DNA from: Anniella stebbinsi
Lineage: Eukaryota > Chordata > Lepidosauria > Squamata > Anniellidae
DNA length: 64,000 nucleotides
Assembly: GCA_029215795.1 (NCBI GenBank)
Contig: JARDYH010000002.1
Span: 13,013,001 to 13,077,000 of the forward strand
Direction: 5' to 3'
Shown here: positions 23,435-35,922 of the stretch, piece by piece
How positions within the stretch are numbered: position 1 is the stretch's first letter
Layout of the letters: the number at the start of each line of letters is the position of its first letter
Notes under the pieces: model-generated
Database searches by the model: none
The model's input: only the letters and a program-made list of their open reading frames with translations
What the model was told of the DNA's origin: nothing
Made by a program: the position numbers and the translations under genes

Positions 23435-24222
23435 TATTAAATGACCACCAGACTGTGTTCACAGCTTGGGGGTGCTCCTGGATCCGTCGCTCCAAATGAC
23501 AGCCCAGATAGATGCGACAGCCAGGAGTGCCTACTATCAGCTTTGGCTGATACGCCAGCTGCGCCCCTTCCTAGAGTTGGAAGACCTAAAGATGGTGGTG
23601 CACGCGCTGGTAACTTCGAAGCTTGACTTCTGCAATGCGCTGTACATAGGGCTACCTCTATGCCTAGTCCGGAAACTTCAACTAGTTCAAAATATGGCAG
23701 CCAGGTTGGTCACCGGTACATCTAGGGGTGACCATATTACGTCAGCTTTAAAATCACTCCACTGGCTGCCAATTAGTTTCCGGGTGAAGTATAAAGTGTT
23801 GGTTATTACCTTTAAAGCCCTACATGGTTTGGGTCCAGGTTACCTGCGGGATCGCCTTCTCCCATACAATCCGCCCCGCACGCTCAGGTCCTCTGGGAAG
23901 AACTTACTGCAGTCGGCCAAGACTAGGCTGACAACCGTTACCCAGAGGACCTTCTCTTCTGCCGCTCCCAGACTGTGGAATGACCTGCCGGAGGAGACTC
24001 GTCAACTTAACAGTCTTTTAGAATTTAAGAATGCCATAAAGACTGTTCTCTTCTGGCAGGCATATCCAGTGGAATTTTAGAATGTTTTAAGGATGTTTTT
24101 AGGATGTTTTAGGATTTTTATGCAGTTTTAATGGTATGTGTCATGTTTTAATCAGTTTTATGTATTTTATCATGTTGTTGTTCCCCGCCTCGATCCAGAC
24201 GGAGAGGCGGGTAAGAAATAAA
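23435..24222 (+). mobile_element. L2-type LINE with open reverse-transcriptase C-terminus
   Basis: An open frame from about 23466 to the TAG at 24078 gives roughly 200 residues of a LINE ORF2 C-terminal part. In order: MGVLLDPSLQMTAQIDATAR, HALVTSKLDFCNALYIGLPL, KLQLVQNMAARLVTGTSRGD, SLHWLPISFRVKYKVLVITF and FSSAAPRLWNDLPEETRQL. These are typical of L2/CR1-related non-LTR elements. The catalytic core is upstream of the truncation and absent. A 3' UTR and ccgcctcgatccagacggag terminus follow. The uninterrupted frame points to a recent insertion. Confidence 0.9.
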
Positions 24223-24231
24223 TTGTTGTTG

Positions 24232-24264
<33 letters not shown>
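24222..24264 (+). repeat. (TTG)n(TTA)n microsatellite at LINE end
   Basis: A trinucleotide run immediately after the L2 terminus, as in the copy at 8151. Confidence 0.95.
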
Positions 24265-24267
<3 letters not shown>

Positions 24268-24405
24268 GCAAATATGGTAGTTACGGTAGTAGAAAGCGTC
24301 CAAATTAAGTAAGGATGGTGTGAGGACTGCACCAGATGTCAGTGAACAGGAGAGAGACTTGGGCAACTCAGGAAGCTCCAGTGCCAGCTCAGGTTTGAGG
24401 GACAA

Positions 24406-24885
24406 TTGGGCAAGATGCCCCCCATGGCTTTACCTCCTCCTCACTGTTACTGCCCATTCCCTTACCGTCTTTCTCTGAGCCCAATAAAAGGGAGCTGTTC
24501 TTCCATGTTCATGTCGTTGCTGACTCAGTCAGACATGGCAAGCAAAAAAGCAACCAGAAGTAACAGGAACAGTGTGCGGGGAGCTGTCAGGATTAAGCTC
24601 AGTCTCTCTGGTGTGTATCCCAAAATGGATTTGGAGCTTGAAGGAGAATAAGAAGTAGACCAGCTAAGAGGGGAAGAAGGCGAAGAAATTCTCCAAGACT
24701 TTCCAGGAATCAAGGAGGAATTTTTCCAGGAGCTTATCGGACAGGAGGCACAAGCTCAGAGATCATCTTCCCCACCCCTGGGAGCTCAGAGATCATCTTC
24801 CCCACCCCTGGGAACTCAATCTTTGCCAGGGACGGAGGGAGCATCAGATTTGACAGATCTCACCGTCCACCACAAAGTCAAATGA
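24406..24885 (+). pseudogene. Broken ORF of unknown origin with one in-frame stop
   Basis: One frame is open from 24406 to the TGA at 24883 apart from a single TAA at 24649-24651. The first half contains MASKKATRSNRNSVRGAVRI and ends MDLELEGE. The second is acidic (EVDQLRGEEGEEILQDFPGI, KEEFFQELIGQEAQAQ) and holds a duplicated SSPPLG(A/T)Q block encoded by a 30-bp tandem repeat. AATAAA signals follow at 24966 and 25106. It could be the first ORF of a decayed retroelement or a processed gene relic; I do not recognise the family. Confidence 0.3.
24753..24812 (+). repeat. 30-bp tandem duplication
   Basis: The unit at 24753-24782, starting agctcagagatcatcttccc, is repeated exactly at 24783-24812, and a partial third start follows. 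It keeps the reading frame of the broken ORF. Confidence 0.95.
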
Positions 24886-24889
24886 GCGA

Positions 24890-26128
24890 AGTAAGAAGCA
24901 GTCCATTAAGTCAGCCACTCACCAGAAGTTACAACTTGAAGACCCTCCCTAAAGGAGGGGGTTCAATAAAAGCCTGTCAAGGGCCATGAAAAACTGTCCA
25001 TTTAGTTGATAACCAACTGCCTTGTTTTGTTAAGCTAATTAAGCTGAAAGGATAGCTCTTAGCATTCACACTCCCTTAAGGTGTGAAGAGATGTCTATTT
25101 ACCGAATAAAGCTTTGTAGACTCTAGACAGCAGCTCCTCCATAGTTTGGCTGTGGATGTCCCTCAATATTTGCCCTGTGATGCCAAATCCCACCACCAGC
25201 TCTGGGTCTCTCAGAACCTATTTTGAGAGCAGATTCGGAAGTTCAGGAAAGTGATCTGAACCTGTTACACTTTCTTCCACATAGTCTCCCCACTGACTTT
25301 CTCCTGCCTTCCAGATGTTGCTGTAGTTTTTGCTATGTGCCCCATGTTAGGATGAGGGAACAGGGAAAGAATTTTCCTCTTCTGTGCTTTTTTTTTGCTC
25401 AGACTGACTGAAAACTGACCAGGGGATCGCAAGAAGTGAGGTAAGTTATTGTTTTTACATTTTTTAGTTGCTTCTATGTTTATATTACAACCATATTTCA
25501 CTGCTATTGTTAGCTGCTATGTGAGACCACATGCAGAAAGGCAGGAAATACATTAAAAGAGCGAGCATTTCCAGTCAACATCTCTAACAAAATTGATAGA
25601 CGCTCCACTTGGCATTAGAGTCATTGGCCATCAGTCAATGCCGAAGTTGGGGGTTTCAGCAGGAGAGGAAGGTGTGTAGGCTAAAAGACCCAAATCCATG
25701 GGATGTGAACTGTTTTATGTTGGCTGTCAGAAATTCACATATTTCACAAAAGTTAAGACAACTGTTTGTAGAAGTGCCCAAGCGGCATTCTTCCCATGTC
25801 AAAAAAGGAACCAGCCCGACACAAACGTTTTTCAGGTGAGCATAAAGCCACCACAGTTGTGATTTTTATCACCTTCAGGTTGACTTTAACAAACAGGTGA
25901 GGTCTGCCACAGTTTGCACACCATGGAGGCCTGCTCTCACAAACAGAATGTCAGGACAATGGAGTCCTATGAAGAATAGTCACTAAATGTGGCGAGTCAA
26001 ATTTACCTCCTCCTGCCCCTGAGGGAAGGCAGAAGAGCAGAAAGAAGCCCAGCCCATCCGCTCTTGGAGAGATAGTTCATCTTGCCTGAGAGAATTATAC
26101 GCTGGTGTTTGGTTGGGTTTTGTGTGCA
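24890..26128. other. Unassigned sequence, possible retroelement 3' part
   Basis: 24950-25130 contains an inverted ccctcc/ggaggg pair, two AATAAA signals and a pyrimidine-rich patch, suggesting the 3' end of the element that supplied the broken ORF. No matching second LTR was seen. The remainder up to 26128 shows nothing assignable. Confidence 0.3.
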
Positions 26129-26255
26129 ATATATATATATATAACACATTTTGTTTGTTTGTTTGTTTCAGTATTTAAAAATTGCAAGCCACTTTGAGTG
26201 CCTTGGCACAAAGGTGGCATAGAAATGTACTAAATAAAATGGAATAAATAAATAC
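26129..26255 (+). repeat. (AT)n and (TTTG)n with a LINE-like 3' tail
   Basis: Microsatellites at 26129-26144 and 26151-26168, then gagtgccttggcacaaaggt and ggcatagaaatgtactaaat, a LINE-type terminus. Confidence 0.5.
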
Positions 26256-27248
26256 AATTTATTTGGTGGTGGTGTGTAAAAACAACCTTTCCTTTCATGA
26301 CACTATTGAGCAGTAATACAAGTAGATTTAATTTAAATTGTTTTATTACGCCGTCACCCCACAACCAGCAAAGAGAGATGACCATCTCTTGGGATTATGT
26401 TTCTTTCAGTCTTGCTCATAATTCACCAGGTAGCAGCAGGCCACCCAATCTGTCAGCTGCATGTGGCAATGTTTGGAAAGCCATCGGAGAGATCATTTAG
26501 TCAGAAATGAGACGACCCGGGGTCTTGGGAGTTACGATGGGCTGCCGCTGTTGAGAGGATTGACCTAAATACTGTTTGCATTTCTCTCTCGGATAAAACA
26601 GAAGGAGAGGAAATCACCACTGCAAATAAAACATAATCTGGAAATACCAGGAGGGCTTTGAGGAATGCCCAAAATAGGAGAGTAGAATAATGACAGCCTC
26701 CTATTTAACTTTCCTTCAGAGGACACAATCATTAAGTCAGGTTAAGCACGCTTATATCCAAGGGTTGAAACAAAGGCATATAGTAGACATCTATAACCTA
26801 CACATATAGAATTTAAAATAGCCCCTGCCCAATTTCAAGTTTAACGTGCCCTGAGACAAGCATCTCTATAGAAGCTCTCCACTAGATACGTGCCCTCATT
26901 TCCACCACACATAACGCACCAGGAGTCACCAATGCAAAGGCAACCACCTTAATCATGTGATTCACATACAATACACTATCCCAATCATCCTTACAACAGC
27001 CTTGCAAGTTAGGCTGATATTGCCAACTCCATATGGCAGATGACGGTCCTGATAGTACTCATTCCGCACGCACACACACACCCAAAAAACTAAGTACAGA
27101 TACCTCAATGGAAATCTTAAATCATCAATGGGACAAATCCTTCATGATTCTTTGCTCTTTGAAAGTCGATTTGGGCATTGCTGGCTATCTGAAGTAAAGT
27201 CTTGTTGCACCATTCGGACATCAATTCCTGCCTTCAACTATCCCCCTA
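26256..27248. other. Unassigned intron sequence
   Basis: A short CA run lies at 27069-27082. I see no other recognised feature. Confidence 0.45.
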
Positions 27249-27572
27249 AATTTGGGGTAGGGAACCTCGGCCCAGGGGCCAAATGTGGCCCTCCTGGGGT
27301 CCCAATCCAGCCCTCTGGGGTTCCTCAAATGGTCATGCCCCTTCCCCCAGCCACACCCCCTTTCCCAGATTTCGTGCAGTACATTTCACATTCTAATAGG
27401 CAGAAATGGCTCTCCTACATCTTAGATACAGGCAGTAAGAGTTTTAACCTAAAAAATGCTGGTATTCTTGGCCCCACCCCCTTTTCAGCATCACCCACCA
27501 CTGGAACGCAGAGCTTCTCCAAAATTGAATTCCGCCCTCTGGCTGAAAGGGGTTTTTCATCCCTGCCCTAAA
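27249..27572. repeat. Possible MITE (GGGTAGGGAACCT ends)
   Basis: Left tttggggtagggaacctcgg and right ggtttttcatccctgcccta are weak inverted ends, with the interior words gggccaaatgtggccc and ccccaccccctt. A related segment is at 9745-9815 (gggccagatgtggcccgtag). Confidence 0.35.
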
Positions 27573-28355
27573 TCCTGACACCTGAAGCAGCCTGTTTCAC
27601 CTTGCCACAAGATGGGTCCAAACAGCCCTGGATCCGGGTGCGACATACGGTGTACTATCCCCTTGCAATACCCATTAATTTCAAAGGAAGTATGTACAAT
27701 GGAAGACACTTGACCTGGTGGACTGCACACTCACTGCAGCAATGTTGCTTGGAAAGTTGCCAGAGCATCTTCCATAATTTTTTTAAAGATTTATTTGGCT
27801 GCTGTTTAGCAAAAGATTTTAAGCAGGTGGGGAGCGTGTCATGTCAATGTTTGTTCTATTATAGTCTACTGTTTTTAATTAGCTCTTTTATATGTGTATA
27901 TTGTATTCTGGAATCAGGCATGCTAACAAGGAAGAAGGAAAAGCTCTGATTTTAAAAAGCAATGGAGCCTGCATCGTATTCTCTTGTACCTTCTATATAA
28001 ATTCCAGCAGCTATTGGTGTATTTATCAAGGCTAAAAACTACATCACCATCAGGAGTTTATAACAAACAGTGTATGTGATCCATAACATAAGGCTGCTAA
28101 ATCACGCTAATCTTCTCACTGTTATCATCTACATAGCTTATGGTTCTATAAATCTCAAGAGGCTTACAACACTTGGTAATAACCACTGTTTTATTACTTT
28201 ACTATGGATTACAATTTACTGGTTGGCAAAGAAAGTTATTCCTCTGGCTACGCAGGATCCAGTCTTTTTAAAAAATCCTTTTGTTTTATTACCGTAATTC
28301 CACCTCTTTTCTTCTTTTGTATTTCTCTTAGGGAAATAGTCAGATATTTACATAA
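27573..28355. other. Unassigned intron sequence
   Basis: AT-rich, with no recognised exon, RNA gene or transposon end. Confidence 0.45.
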
Positions 28356-28495
28356 GAACATAAGACGAGCCATGCTGGATCAGACCAAGGGTCTGTCTAG
28401 TGCCAGAACTCTGTTCACACAGTGGCCAACCAGCTGTCGACCAGGAACCCACAAGCAGGATATGAGTGCAACATCCCCCTCCCGCTGTTCTACCT
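28356..28495 (-). mobile_element. CR1-type LINE 3' fragment, antisense
   Basis: Has cataagaacataagacgagc, then ccatgctggatcagaccaag and acagtggccaaccagctgtc, the standard inverted CR1 terminus, truncated after about 140 bp. Confidence 0.75.
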
Positions 28496-28529
28496 CATTT
28501 ACATTTTCTTATCAGATATCTAAGGGCTG

Positions 28530-28735
28530 GTTTGCACAATCAAAATAAGCCACTGTGGCTTGTTTAAATCGCAGCACATGCCATGGGCTGTTGCAGGGTT
28601 ATTGGAGGGTTGTTTTCCCTTCCAACAAGTCATGCCGCTTAGGTTTGGACGACATCACAAGCCGCACTCGGGCAGTAATCTTGGAAATCGTGCCCCACGT
28701 GTGCCACAGTTTAAATAAGCCACCGTGGCATAAAT
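28530..28735. repeat. Imperfect inverted repeat, probable MITE
   Basis: ataagccactgtggcttgtt near the left and gtttaaataagccaccgtgg near the right carry the same ataagccac-gtgg word, and the interior is rich in short palindromes. Ends not fixed. Confidence 0.35.
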
Positions 28736-28739
28736 AAAT

Positions 28740-31700
28740 TTTACACCTTGACAAAAAACCAAATTTGATTTCATTGAATATATTTTGATCATCTTTGAAC
28801 ACAGCGGGCTGCTGACTTCCACCAGCAAATCTCAGAAGTCCTTCTGTGTGACTGGCCACACGGCTTGCGACTGATCACTGTCGCAAGAGATACTGAGAAA
28901 CATCACTTCCAAGTCTGGAGCAAGAACAATCAGATGAGTTTCCCAGGTGAAACACAAGATTCTGTTGGCATGCCCCTCTTGGTGAAAGATCCAAGAGGTA
29001 CTGTATTGAGCTCTTTCCAAGTGTATTTCCACAAGCAGGTTTGGCTGAGTAATTAGAAACAAGAATTCTCCAGAGGGCAGGTCAAATACACTTTAAATCA
29101 AAGCGCACGCATTTACTGAGGCATATTAAGGAGTCCCAAGAAGCTGGCCAACACACTGCAGACCTGACCTCTGGCAGTCAAAGTATAGCGCTAGCCTATT
29201 TGTCAAGGGAAAGAAGCCTCTTCTACTTAGCTCAGTTTGCTTAACAAGATCCACAACAGCATTCGGTGGTGCCGCTCTTGGCCTTGCCCAACTGTTCTTG
29301 GAAAAGCTGGTTTCTCTCCCAGCAAAAGAAGAAACCACAACCTTCCCCGTGCTCGCAGCCTCTCATCAACCAACCTCAAGAAGGCACCACTGGAGTATTT
29401 ACAGAACGTCAGCTGCACGGTGCTGGATTTTGTGATTCTGACATGACATCTGTACTTGCATTTCCCAACTAAGTCAGGAAACTAGCGGAACAATGTTCAG
29501 GCAGAACAGCCAGATATTAAGTATGATGTTTGCATGCATCTTCTGGAACGTTTCCCCGATTCACATCTCATGCTTCCTTAAAAGAACGCAAGCTTTTCCC
29601 ACACATCTCCCCATAATGCCTAGTAAAGAAACACAAGAGATGCATTTTCCTGCCCGGCAGCTAGTCAACCAGAGGAAAGAAACGCTGAATGCAATGACTT
29701 CACGTGACATGCTTTTTTTACTAGGCACTACCAGGGAGATGTCGGTTGGCAGCAACCAGAAATGTCCCACAACATCTATTTAGGAACGTTTAAAGAACGG
29801 ACTGTAGACATTCTTTGTCATCCACATCACCAGGTTGCACAAACTCATACCTATTTCAGAACAGCATGACTAGACAGAAACCTGGTTACATCCGCCTCCG
29901 ACTGCCAAAACCAGGCTCCAATAAATGTGCCTACCACTCTCACTGTGGCAAGTGCCATGCCACCCAGTGAAGAACATGATAGTGGCCAGAATACCTCCCA
30001 AGCTTGAACCAGTTGCGCAGTGATCCCAGCCCTTCTCCCCAGCTCCAAAACTGGGGTGAAGTTTGGGAATTGTTTGGCACCTGCATGGCAAGACCTAACT
30101 GGAACCCCTGCTGGACTTTCCTGCACTGCAGCAAGAAAGGCAGGTGGAGAGAAGTTGCTTCCTCCCCGCAGCCTGGCCTTTCTGTTGGAAAAGATGGGGG
30201 GATTGAGTCCTGAGCTCTCTTGCTTAAAGGCTTATGGAGATCCTTTCAGCAGCAGAGCCCAAGGGGCATCCTCCCTCTCTCCCACATCCTTTCCCAAAAG
30301 AGGTAGGACGGGGGCTAGCAACTACCATTTCTGGAATAGTCAGCAAGGCTGGTCAGAAATTGTGGGCACCTCACCAAAATGACGGCATCTATATCGGAAT
30401 GAATTCAAGCTATTTTGTCTGCAAACTATAATGCAAATTGATCACAGTGAGACTTCAAGGGATCCAAACGGTGGTAGAGAAGTAAGATTTCTTTGCAAAC
30501 ATCACTGCCACAGAATTAGCCCTAAAATGGTTTCTCACCTGTGTTTGACCATACTCATCATTAATTTTTTGCCACCTACACTCTAGTTGTCAAGCCAACT
30601 ATTTCAATAGCGAGGAATTGATACAGCTCTACAAGTGAGATGAGAACACATGGAAGTGACTGCACTTGTGGCCTGGGTTATCTTCCCATTCCTGGCAAAA
30701 AATTATGGCCTCTGCAGAATTGCTGGCTAAGACCATAGAAAAGACCCCAGGAGACCTCAGGAAACCATCCAGATCCGTCAGCCATTAAAATCGGTCCACC
30801 ACAACTACAAGGGCTAAGAGTGACCAATAGGTAAAACTTTATCAGGTAACGATCATGACAACAGGTATATTTCTAGCTGCCACACTCACAAGATCATATG
30901 TCCCTAAGCTAGTACAGAAAACCAAGTTAAATGTATGTTCTATTATTTGGGACAGGCCCATGGTTGTTATAGCAGCCATGGAATCCTGTGTCTCCTCAGA
31001 CAAAATGTTCTCAGCGACCTCCAAGGCCACATGCTTTGGACTTCTCAACATGACCTCCATTCCTCTTCCCTGCTCCAAAAGCTGAAGTTAGTGCTCCACC
31101 AGATAACCTGGTGGGCACTTCCCCCTCGTTCGAGCAGGGTTCAGGCATGCACACCAGGTTAGCATGTTTTTCCTGGGTTAGGTCACTGGATGGTACTAGC
31201 AGCATCTTAAGGTCAAAGGGGACTGCAGTTAAGCCACCAGAGTTATGGCGGTGGAGCTTTTGAAAGAGAGATATCCCATAACAGCCATGAAAGAACTGGT
31301 TTCATCTGGGTTAGGAAGTCACTCTTGGCTTCAATTCAACCCCAGCAATGTTGGAGAGTAACATGGATAAAGAAGGCAGGAAATACTGAAAAGAAAACAA
31401 ATTATGTTGCACATAAGTGAAACAAGATGACCAAAGAGATCCAGAAATAGCTTTTCAAACAAGAGCTACAGGACGTAAGGTATCTGAGACCATTTCCAAG
31501 ACTGAAATTCAGGAAAGCTTGCCTTTTAAAAGCATTCCGGTGTGATTTATGAAGCATTTTCAATATCCTTCCAGGATTCTTGAAAATGAAATCAATAACT
31601 TAATTTCTGTTCTTTGTGTCCCTTTTCCATCTTGGAATGGTTTGTGGCAGTTGCAACGTGACTGAAGTCTAGACTCTAGATGGCAACTCCTCTTTCAATT

Positions 31701-33028
31701 TTTTGTTCTTGCTCAGGTGTTGTTTACTCCCAGTTAACAGACTTTGCCAACACACCTGCAGCTGTATAGCAAGAGGAGGTCTTGTCTGTGAGCAATAACA
31801 GTTAGCTGCATTCGCCTACACACTGCATGGTCCTTTTGAAGTGTAGGTATCTTCACCTCAATGTACCACAGGCTTATGTTGAAATTATCTCTCTGGTGTA
31901 TAACTCTCAGTGTACCAGGGAGTTTGGTGTAAGCTACCATTGGGTGATCCAATAGCCGTTTAAAATCTCCAGGAATGGGATGAAGGACCACAACTAAATA
32001 GCCGTTGACAGAAAATAATTCTGACCTCCAAAGCAGAAATACAGCAGAATATGGGCAGTAGGGCACCACTTTATCATCAGAATAGGGACAAAGCAGAAAG
32101 GAAAGGTGGATGTATGTGAATAACTAGGGTTGAAAAGAAAAACTAGAGTCCTGAAATCAGATGTCTAGCTGGTTATTATATCAAATCAATGTGAATTTCA
32201 GCATCTCTTACTTCTACAGCTTCTGTCCCCTTCATTTTCCTTCCTCGCCACATTTTCGTCTTCCCCATATTCCTCTAACACTTCCTTTAAGAGGGCCCTC
32301 CTCTATCTTGGCTGGATGCCTTCTCAGGCTGCAACTTCTTCTACCCCTTCTTCCTTTAGGGTCCTCTGCCTGCAGCGCCTTCTCTGAAATCAAAACAGCT
32401 CAGCCAATGGCATCTTCTGTTTGCCCTGCTGCTCTATGACATGCCAGCAGTTCAGCCAATCACTGCCACTACTAGTGAATCAATCAAATCAATCGATTGG
32501 ACTGAGTTGAGAGCTGTACTGGAGATTTGCAGCTTATATCTCCTGTGCATCCTTTGTTTCCTGTACATCCTTTGGAGAAAAACATGCCACTCACATTCAC
32601 CCAGTTTATCAGGAAGATGCCTTGTGAAAGTTGCTCTTTTTATCAGATGCTAAATCTGCAAGCAATGTTTATACATAAAGTCACAAGATTCATTTGGGGT
32701 TTCTCAGCTGAGATACTATTTGACTTTCACCGACTGTAATGCATTTTTCCAGGAAGTTAAATAATTAATACTACCATCTTATTAAGAACTGGCATGCTAT
32801 TTCATAGCAGCTGTTGGGCAGCTCCTCAGTAATGCTTTCTACTAAATTAAGGAGGGCTCACAAGATTGATCCATTTTTTAACCCAGAAGTGCATGCGTAT
32901 GGGCAGGCATGTGCAGAGAGCAATTTCAACGAGGATCACTTGGTACTTCCTAATTTAACTCATCTGCAAAAAGCTTCCAGAATCACAGATTTAAGATTCT
33001 CAACATTGCAAGCAGGGGTCCTACCATA
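28740..33028. other. Long unassigned intron stretch
   Basis: About 4.3 kb with little recognisable repeat content; only the open frame at 31734-32123 stands out. This is the longest apparently unique block in the window, and so the best place to look for conserved non-coding sequence. Confidence 0.4.
31734..32123 (-). other. Unassigned open frame, about 129 codons
   Basis: The minus-strand frame is open from 32123 to a TAA at 31734-31736. It contains SELFSVNGYLVVVLHPIPGD and RDNFNISLWYIEVKIP, with a possible GTGTGT donor ending an exon at 31756. No acceptor stands out and I recognise no family. Open frames of this length occur by chance in a window this size, so I list it only as a candidate. 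Confidence 0.15.
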
Positions 33029-33036
33029 AACTTTAC

Positions 33037-33940
33037 TAGAGATGTGAAGGCCCGGGAAGAAAAAGAAAAAAACAGGCTTTTTGGGTTTTTTCCCCAAAAA
33101 ATTGGGAAAAAATGAAGAAAAAACAGATTATGGAATGTTTTCTTTTAGCATGATGAATAAAATGTTTAAGACAAGATGTTCATATATTACTTCTCCAAAT
33201 GATTTCTAAAAACTGTTTACAGTATCAGATTATTACAATGTCTGTGCACCAAGGACAAGCAAGTCCTAGATTACAAATTGAGAGACTACAACTCTCAAAT
33301 ACAAGAGCAAGATGCATTTCTGCCTCTAGGGGGCACTGCCATTGAAGCAGAGACTGAAACTGATAGTGATAGCTATAGCTCAGGAAATGAGTCTGATTAA
33401 ATTTCATGCATATTCATTGAATCTTGTTCCCCCTTTTTTTCTCAGTTCTTTTTATGGGAATGGGTGCTTTATATCTGCTTGACACTGTGCAGGACCAGCA
33501 GAGACATGCTTTTCTTTGTTACTAATGTTGATGATTTCGTCTGTTTTTTTTTAAAAAAAATAAAAAATTGCCCGTTCCTCATAAACTGGCAAAACCTAAG
33601 AGGTTCTTTACAGTTCAGGTTTTCCTTACAGTTCAGGAACTTGTAGCTCCATTTGTTACCAAATAAAGTTTAAAAAAAAAAAAGTAAATTCAGTTTGTAA
33701 TAATTGTTTGAATACACTGTACTTTGAATATACCAAATGCAATAATTTTATGCCAGACCAATTTATACATAATTACATTTTTTGTTCCTAAAGTAACAAA
33801 GTGACTTTCAATCTGTAAAAACTGCTAATATTGCATCTTTTTCAATTTTTACGAAAATTTCCGTTTTTTTCCGAAACCCCCCGGAAAAAAAAGAAGTTTT
33901 TTTCTATGGCTTCAAAATTTCCGGGAATTTTACATCTCTA
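33037..33940. mobile_element. hAT-like non-autonomous element, 904 bp
   Basis: Ends TAGAGATGTGAAGGCCCGGG and, in complement, TAGAGATGTAAAATTCCCGG. The flanks AACTTTAC (33029-33036) and ATCTTTAC (33941-33948) agree at seven of eight positions. The interior is AT-rich, with T-runs and A-runs near both ends. No transposase frame is seen. Confidence 0.75.
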
Positions 33941-34124
33941 ATCTTTACATGACTCTTTTTCCATACTTTTCATGCCCCCTCCCACTTTTCCGTTTAACAT
34001 CCAGTATGAAGAAGAGTTCTGTGAAGCCTTATAGTTTTGTGACTCTAGGTTGCACCAAATAAAAAGGTTTTGTGTGACTGCTGTTCTCTGGATCTTTACT
34101 ATACGGGGGATATACTCCCTGAGC

Positions 34125-34228
34125 CTGCCCCAACTTGTTGCCTTTCAGATTTGTTGGGCTAACAACTCCCATCATCCCCAACCAGTATGGCTACTGACTT
34201 AGGGATGATGGAAAGTTGGGGAAGGTCC
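34125..34228. mobile_element. Palindromic MITE (GGACTACAACTCC family), partial
   Basis: ccaacttgttgcctttcaga and gatggaaagttggggaaggt are imperfect inverted arms around caactcccatcatccccaac. Confidence 0.5.
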
Positions 34229-34608
34229 AGTTACCCAATATGAAAAGCCCCTACCGTCGCCACACCACCTGCAGGATTTCATCATTTTTACAAATCACCT
34301 GTTAAATTGCTGATCACTTACAAATTATGCTAAATTATGCTGAAGAACCAGTAGCTGAGTCATTAATTATTGCATGTGTTACAGTGTAACATTATGATTA
34401 GCAGCACACAGGAAGGAGAGGGTGAGGAGTGATTCATTAACAGTGTCCCAATCTGTTAGGGATTACTTAACAGGTGGTGATATGCAGCCATAGCTTTCAT
34501 GCCCTAGGAAAAGGGCGGTGAGGTGTGTCTGGGTGACAGACAGATAGACAGGATATATGCTTTCTCACATAGAATGTTGCTAGCTCGATATGTTATAAAG
34601 ATGAGTAG

Positions 34609-34640
<32 letters not shown>

Positions 34641-34775
34641 CAAAATACATCCATACCAACATCCAGAAGGCAGTCATACTTAATACATGCTCAATTGTCA
34701 GGAAATGCCTGAATCTGTAAAAGACAGCATGACTTGGCAAAGCTCGTCATGTCCATCTAGAAAAACTGCCACGAG

Positions 34776-34812
<37 letters not shown>

Positions 34813-35703
34813 TAGTTTCCTGGCTTTGCATATACATTTATCAAGTGCTATTTTTTCCCCACAAGACTATTTCACTCATTACACAGAGGCAAACTTGGGT
34901 TTCCTACCAAGGCACACTCCACAGGGAGCTTCCTAACACATATACCTGTGTGATACACATGTTTGTTGCACTTAAGACTTAAAAATGCTTTAAGCGTACA
35001 CCTTAAAACTAATGTAACTGGCCAAGCAGAAGCTCCCAATGAAGATGCATACACTTCCAAAAAAGTTGCCAGAACTGCATAAATGTATGCATCTTCCGAA
35101 AAAGAGACGCGTGTGAACGTTCTGAGGAAATCTCCCGTGCAGCAAAACAGTTAATAGGGAAAAGGTTAGCAAGACAAATCCCTCTCAGCAGCAGCTGTAA
35201 TTGAGAAAATATTAACACTGTATCAGCATCTTTTACCTCAGTCAACACAGGACTTATACAAATCAAATAACTAGAAGATGGACCTGCAAAGGGCTTATAA
35301 GTCTTTGGGTGGGAGAGTTGATGAATCAGCATAGTTAAGAATCTATTTCCAACACATGTGTTGCCCATTTGTAGCTCTCTTATTGGCTGCTCCCTGCCAA
35401 AGGAGACTAGGATGGCCCACGCTCTGTTGACTTTCCGCTGCTACGCAAACACATTTCTGTGCAGGCAGGCCTTTAGTGTATAAGCCAGTCTGTTGCTGAA
35501 AGGGTTTTTTAATTGATTGATGCTCTTTACTTTTACAGCTGTGTTTTTAATCGCGCTTATTTGTGTTTAAGTTTCGTTTTTCATTAAGATGTCATTTTTA
35601 ATCTGGATTTTATTGTTAGCTGCCTTGGACACCATTTTTAAATAAAATAATCAATAGAAAATCAGGAACGCACTCACTGGTACTCCCCCCCCTCCATGCC
35701 CAC
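34229..35703. other. Unassigned stretch with two (AAT)n microsatellites
   Basis: AAT runs at 34611-34639 and 34781-34812 frame a 140-bp segment, a layout that could come from two LINE tails. 35500-35660 ends in ttttaaataaaataatcaa and looks like another old LINE 3' UTR. No exon is seen. Confidence 0.5.
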
Positions 35704-35890
35704 ACTTGGGAGGTCATAAGAACATCAGACAAGCCCTGCTGGATCAGATCAAGGGTCCATCTAGTTCAGTACAGCAGCCAACCAACTGCCAACTAGAAAC
35801 CCACAAGCAGGGCATGACTGCAACAGCCCCCTCCCACACATGTTCCCCAGCAACTGGTGTATATAGGCTAACTGTCTCTAATACAGATTA
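35704..35890 (-). mobile_element. CR1-type LINE 3' fragment, antisense
   Basis: cataagaacatcagacaagc, ctgctggatcagatcaaggg and gttccccagcaactggtgta are in the standard order. Confidence 0.75.
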
Positions 35891-35904
35891 CTGTAGGCTT
35901 TCAC

Positions 35905-35922
35905 GGGGGGGGGGGGGGGGGG
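35905..35922 (+). repeat. Poly-G run, 18 bases
   Basis: An uninterrupted run of G. Similar G-runs occur near 42246, 49803 and 58689, and C-runs near 58288 and 62300. Their exact length may be unreliable in the assembly. Confidence 0.95.

Noticed and set aside
23466..24080. A 204-codon protein gene
   Set aside because: The peptide is the C-terminal part of a LINE reverse transcriptase, followed by the element's own 3' end and microsatellite.
24753..24812. CRISPR-like direct repeat
   Set aside because: Two exact 30-bp units with no spacer between them are a simple tandem duplication, and the genome is vertebrate.
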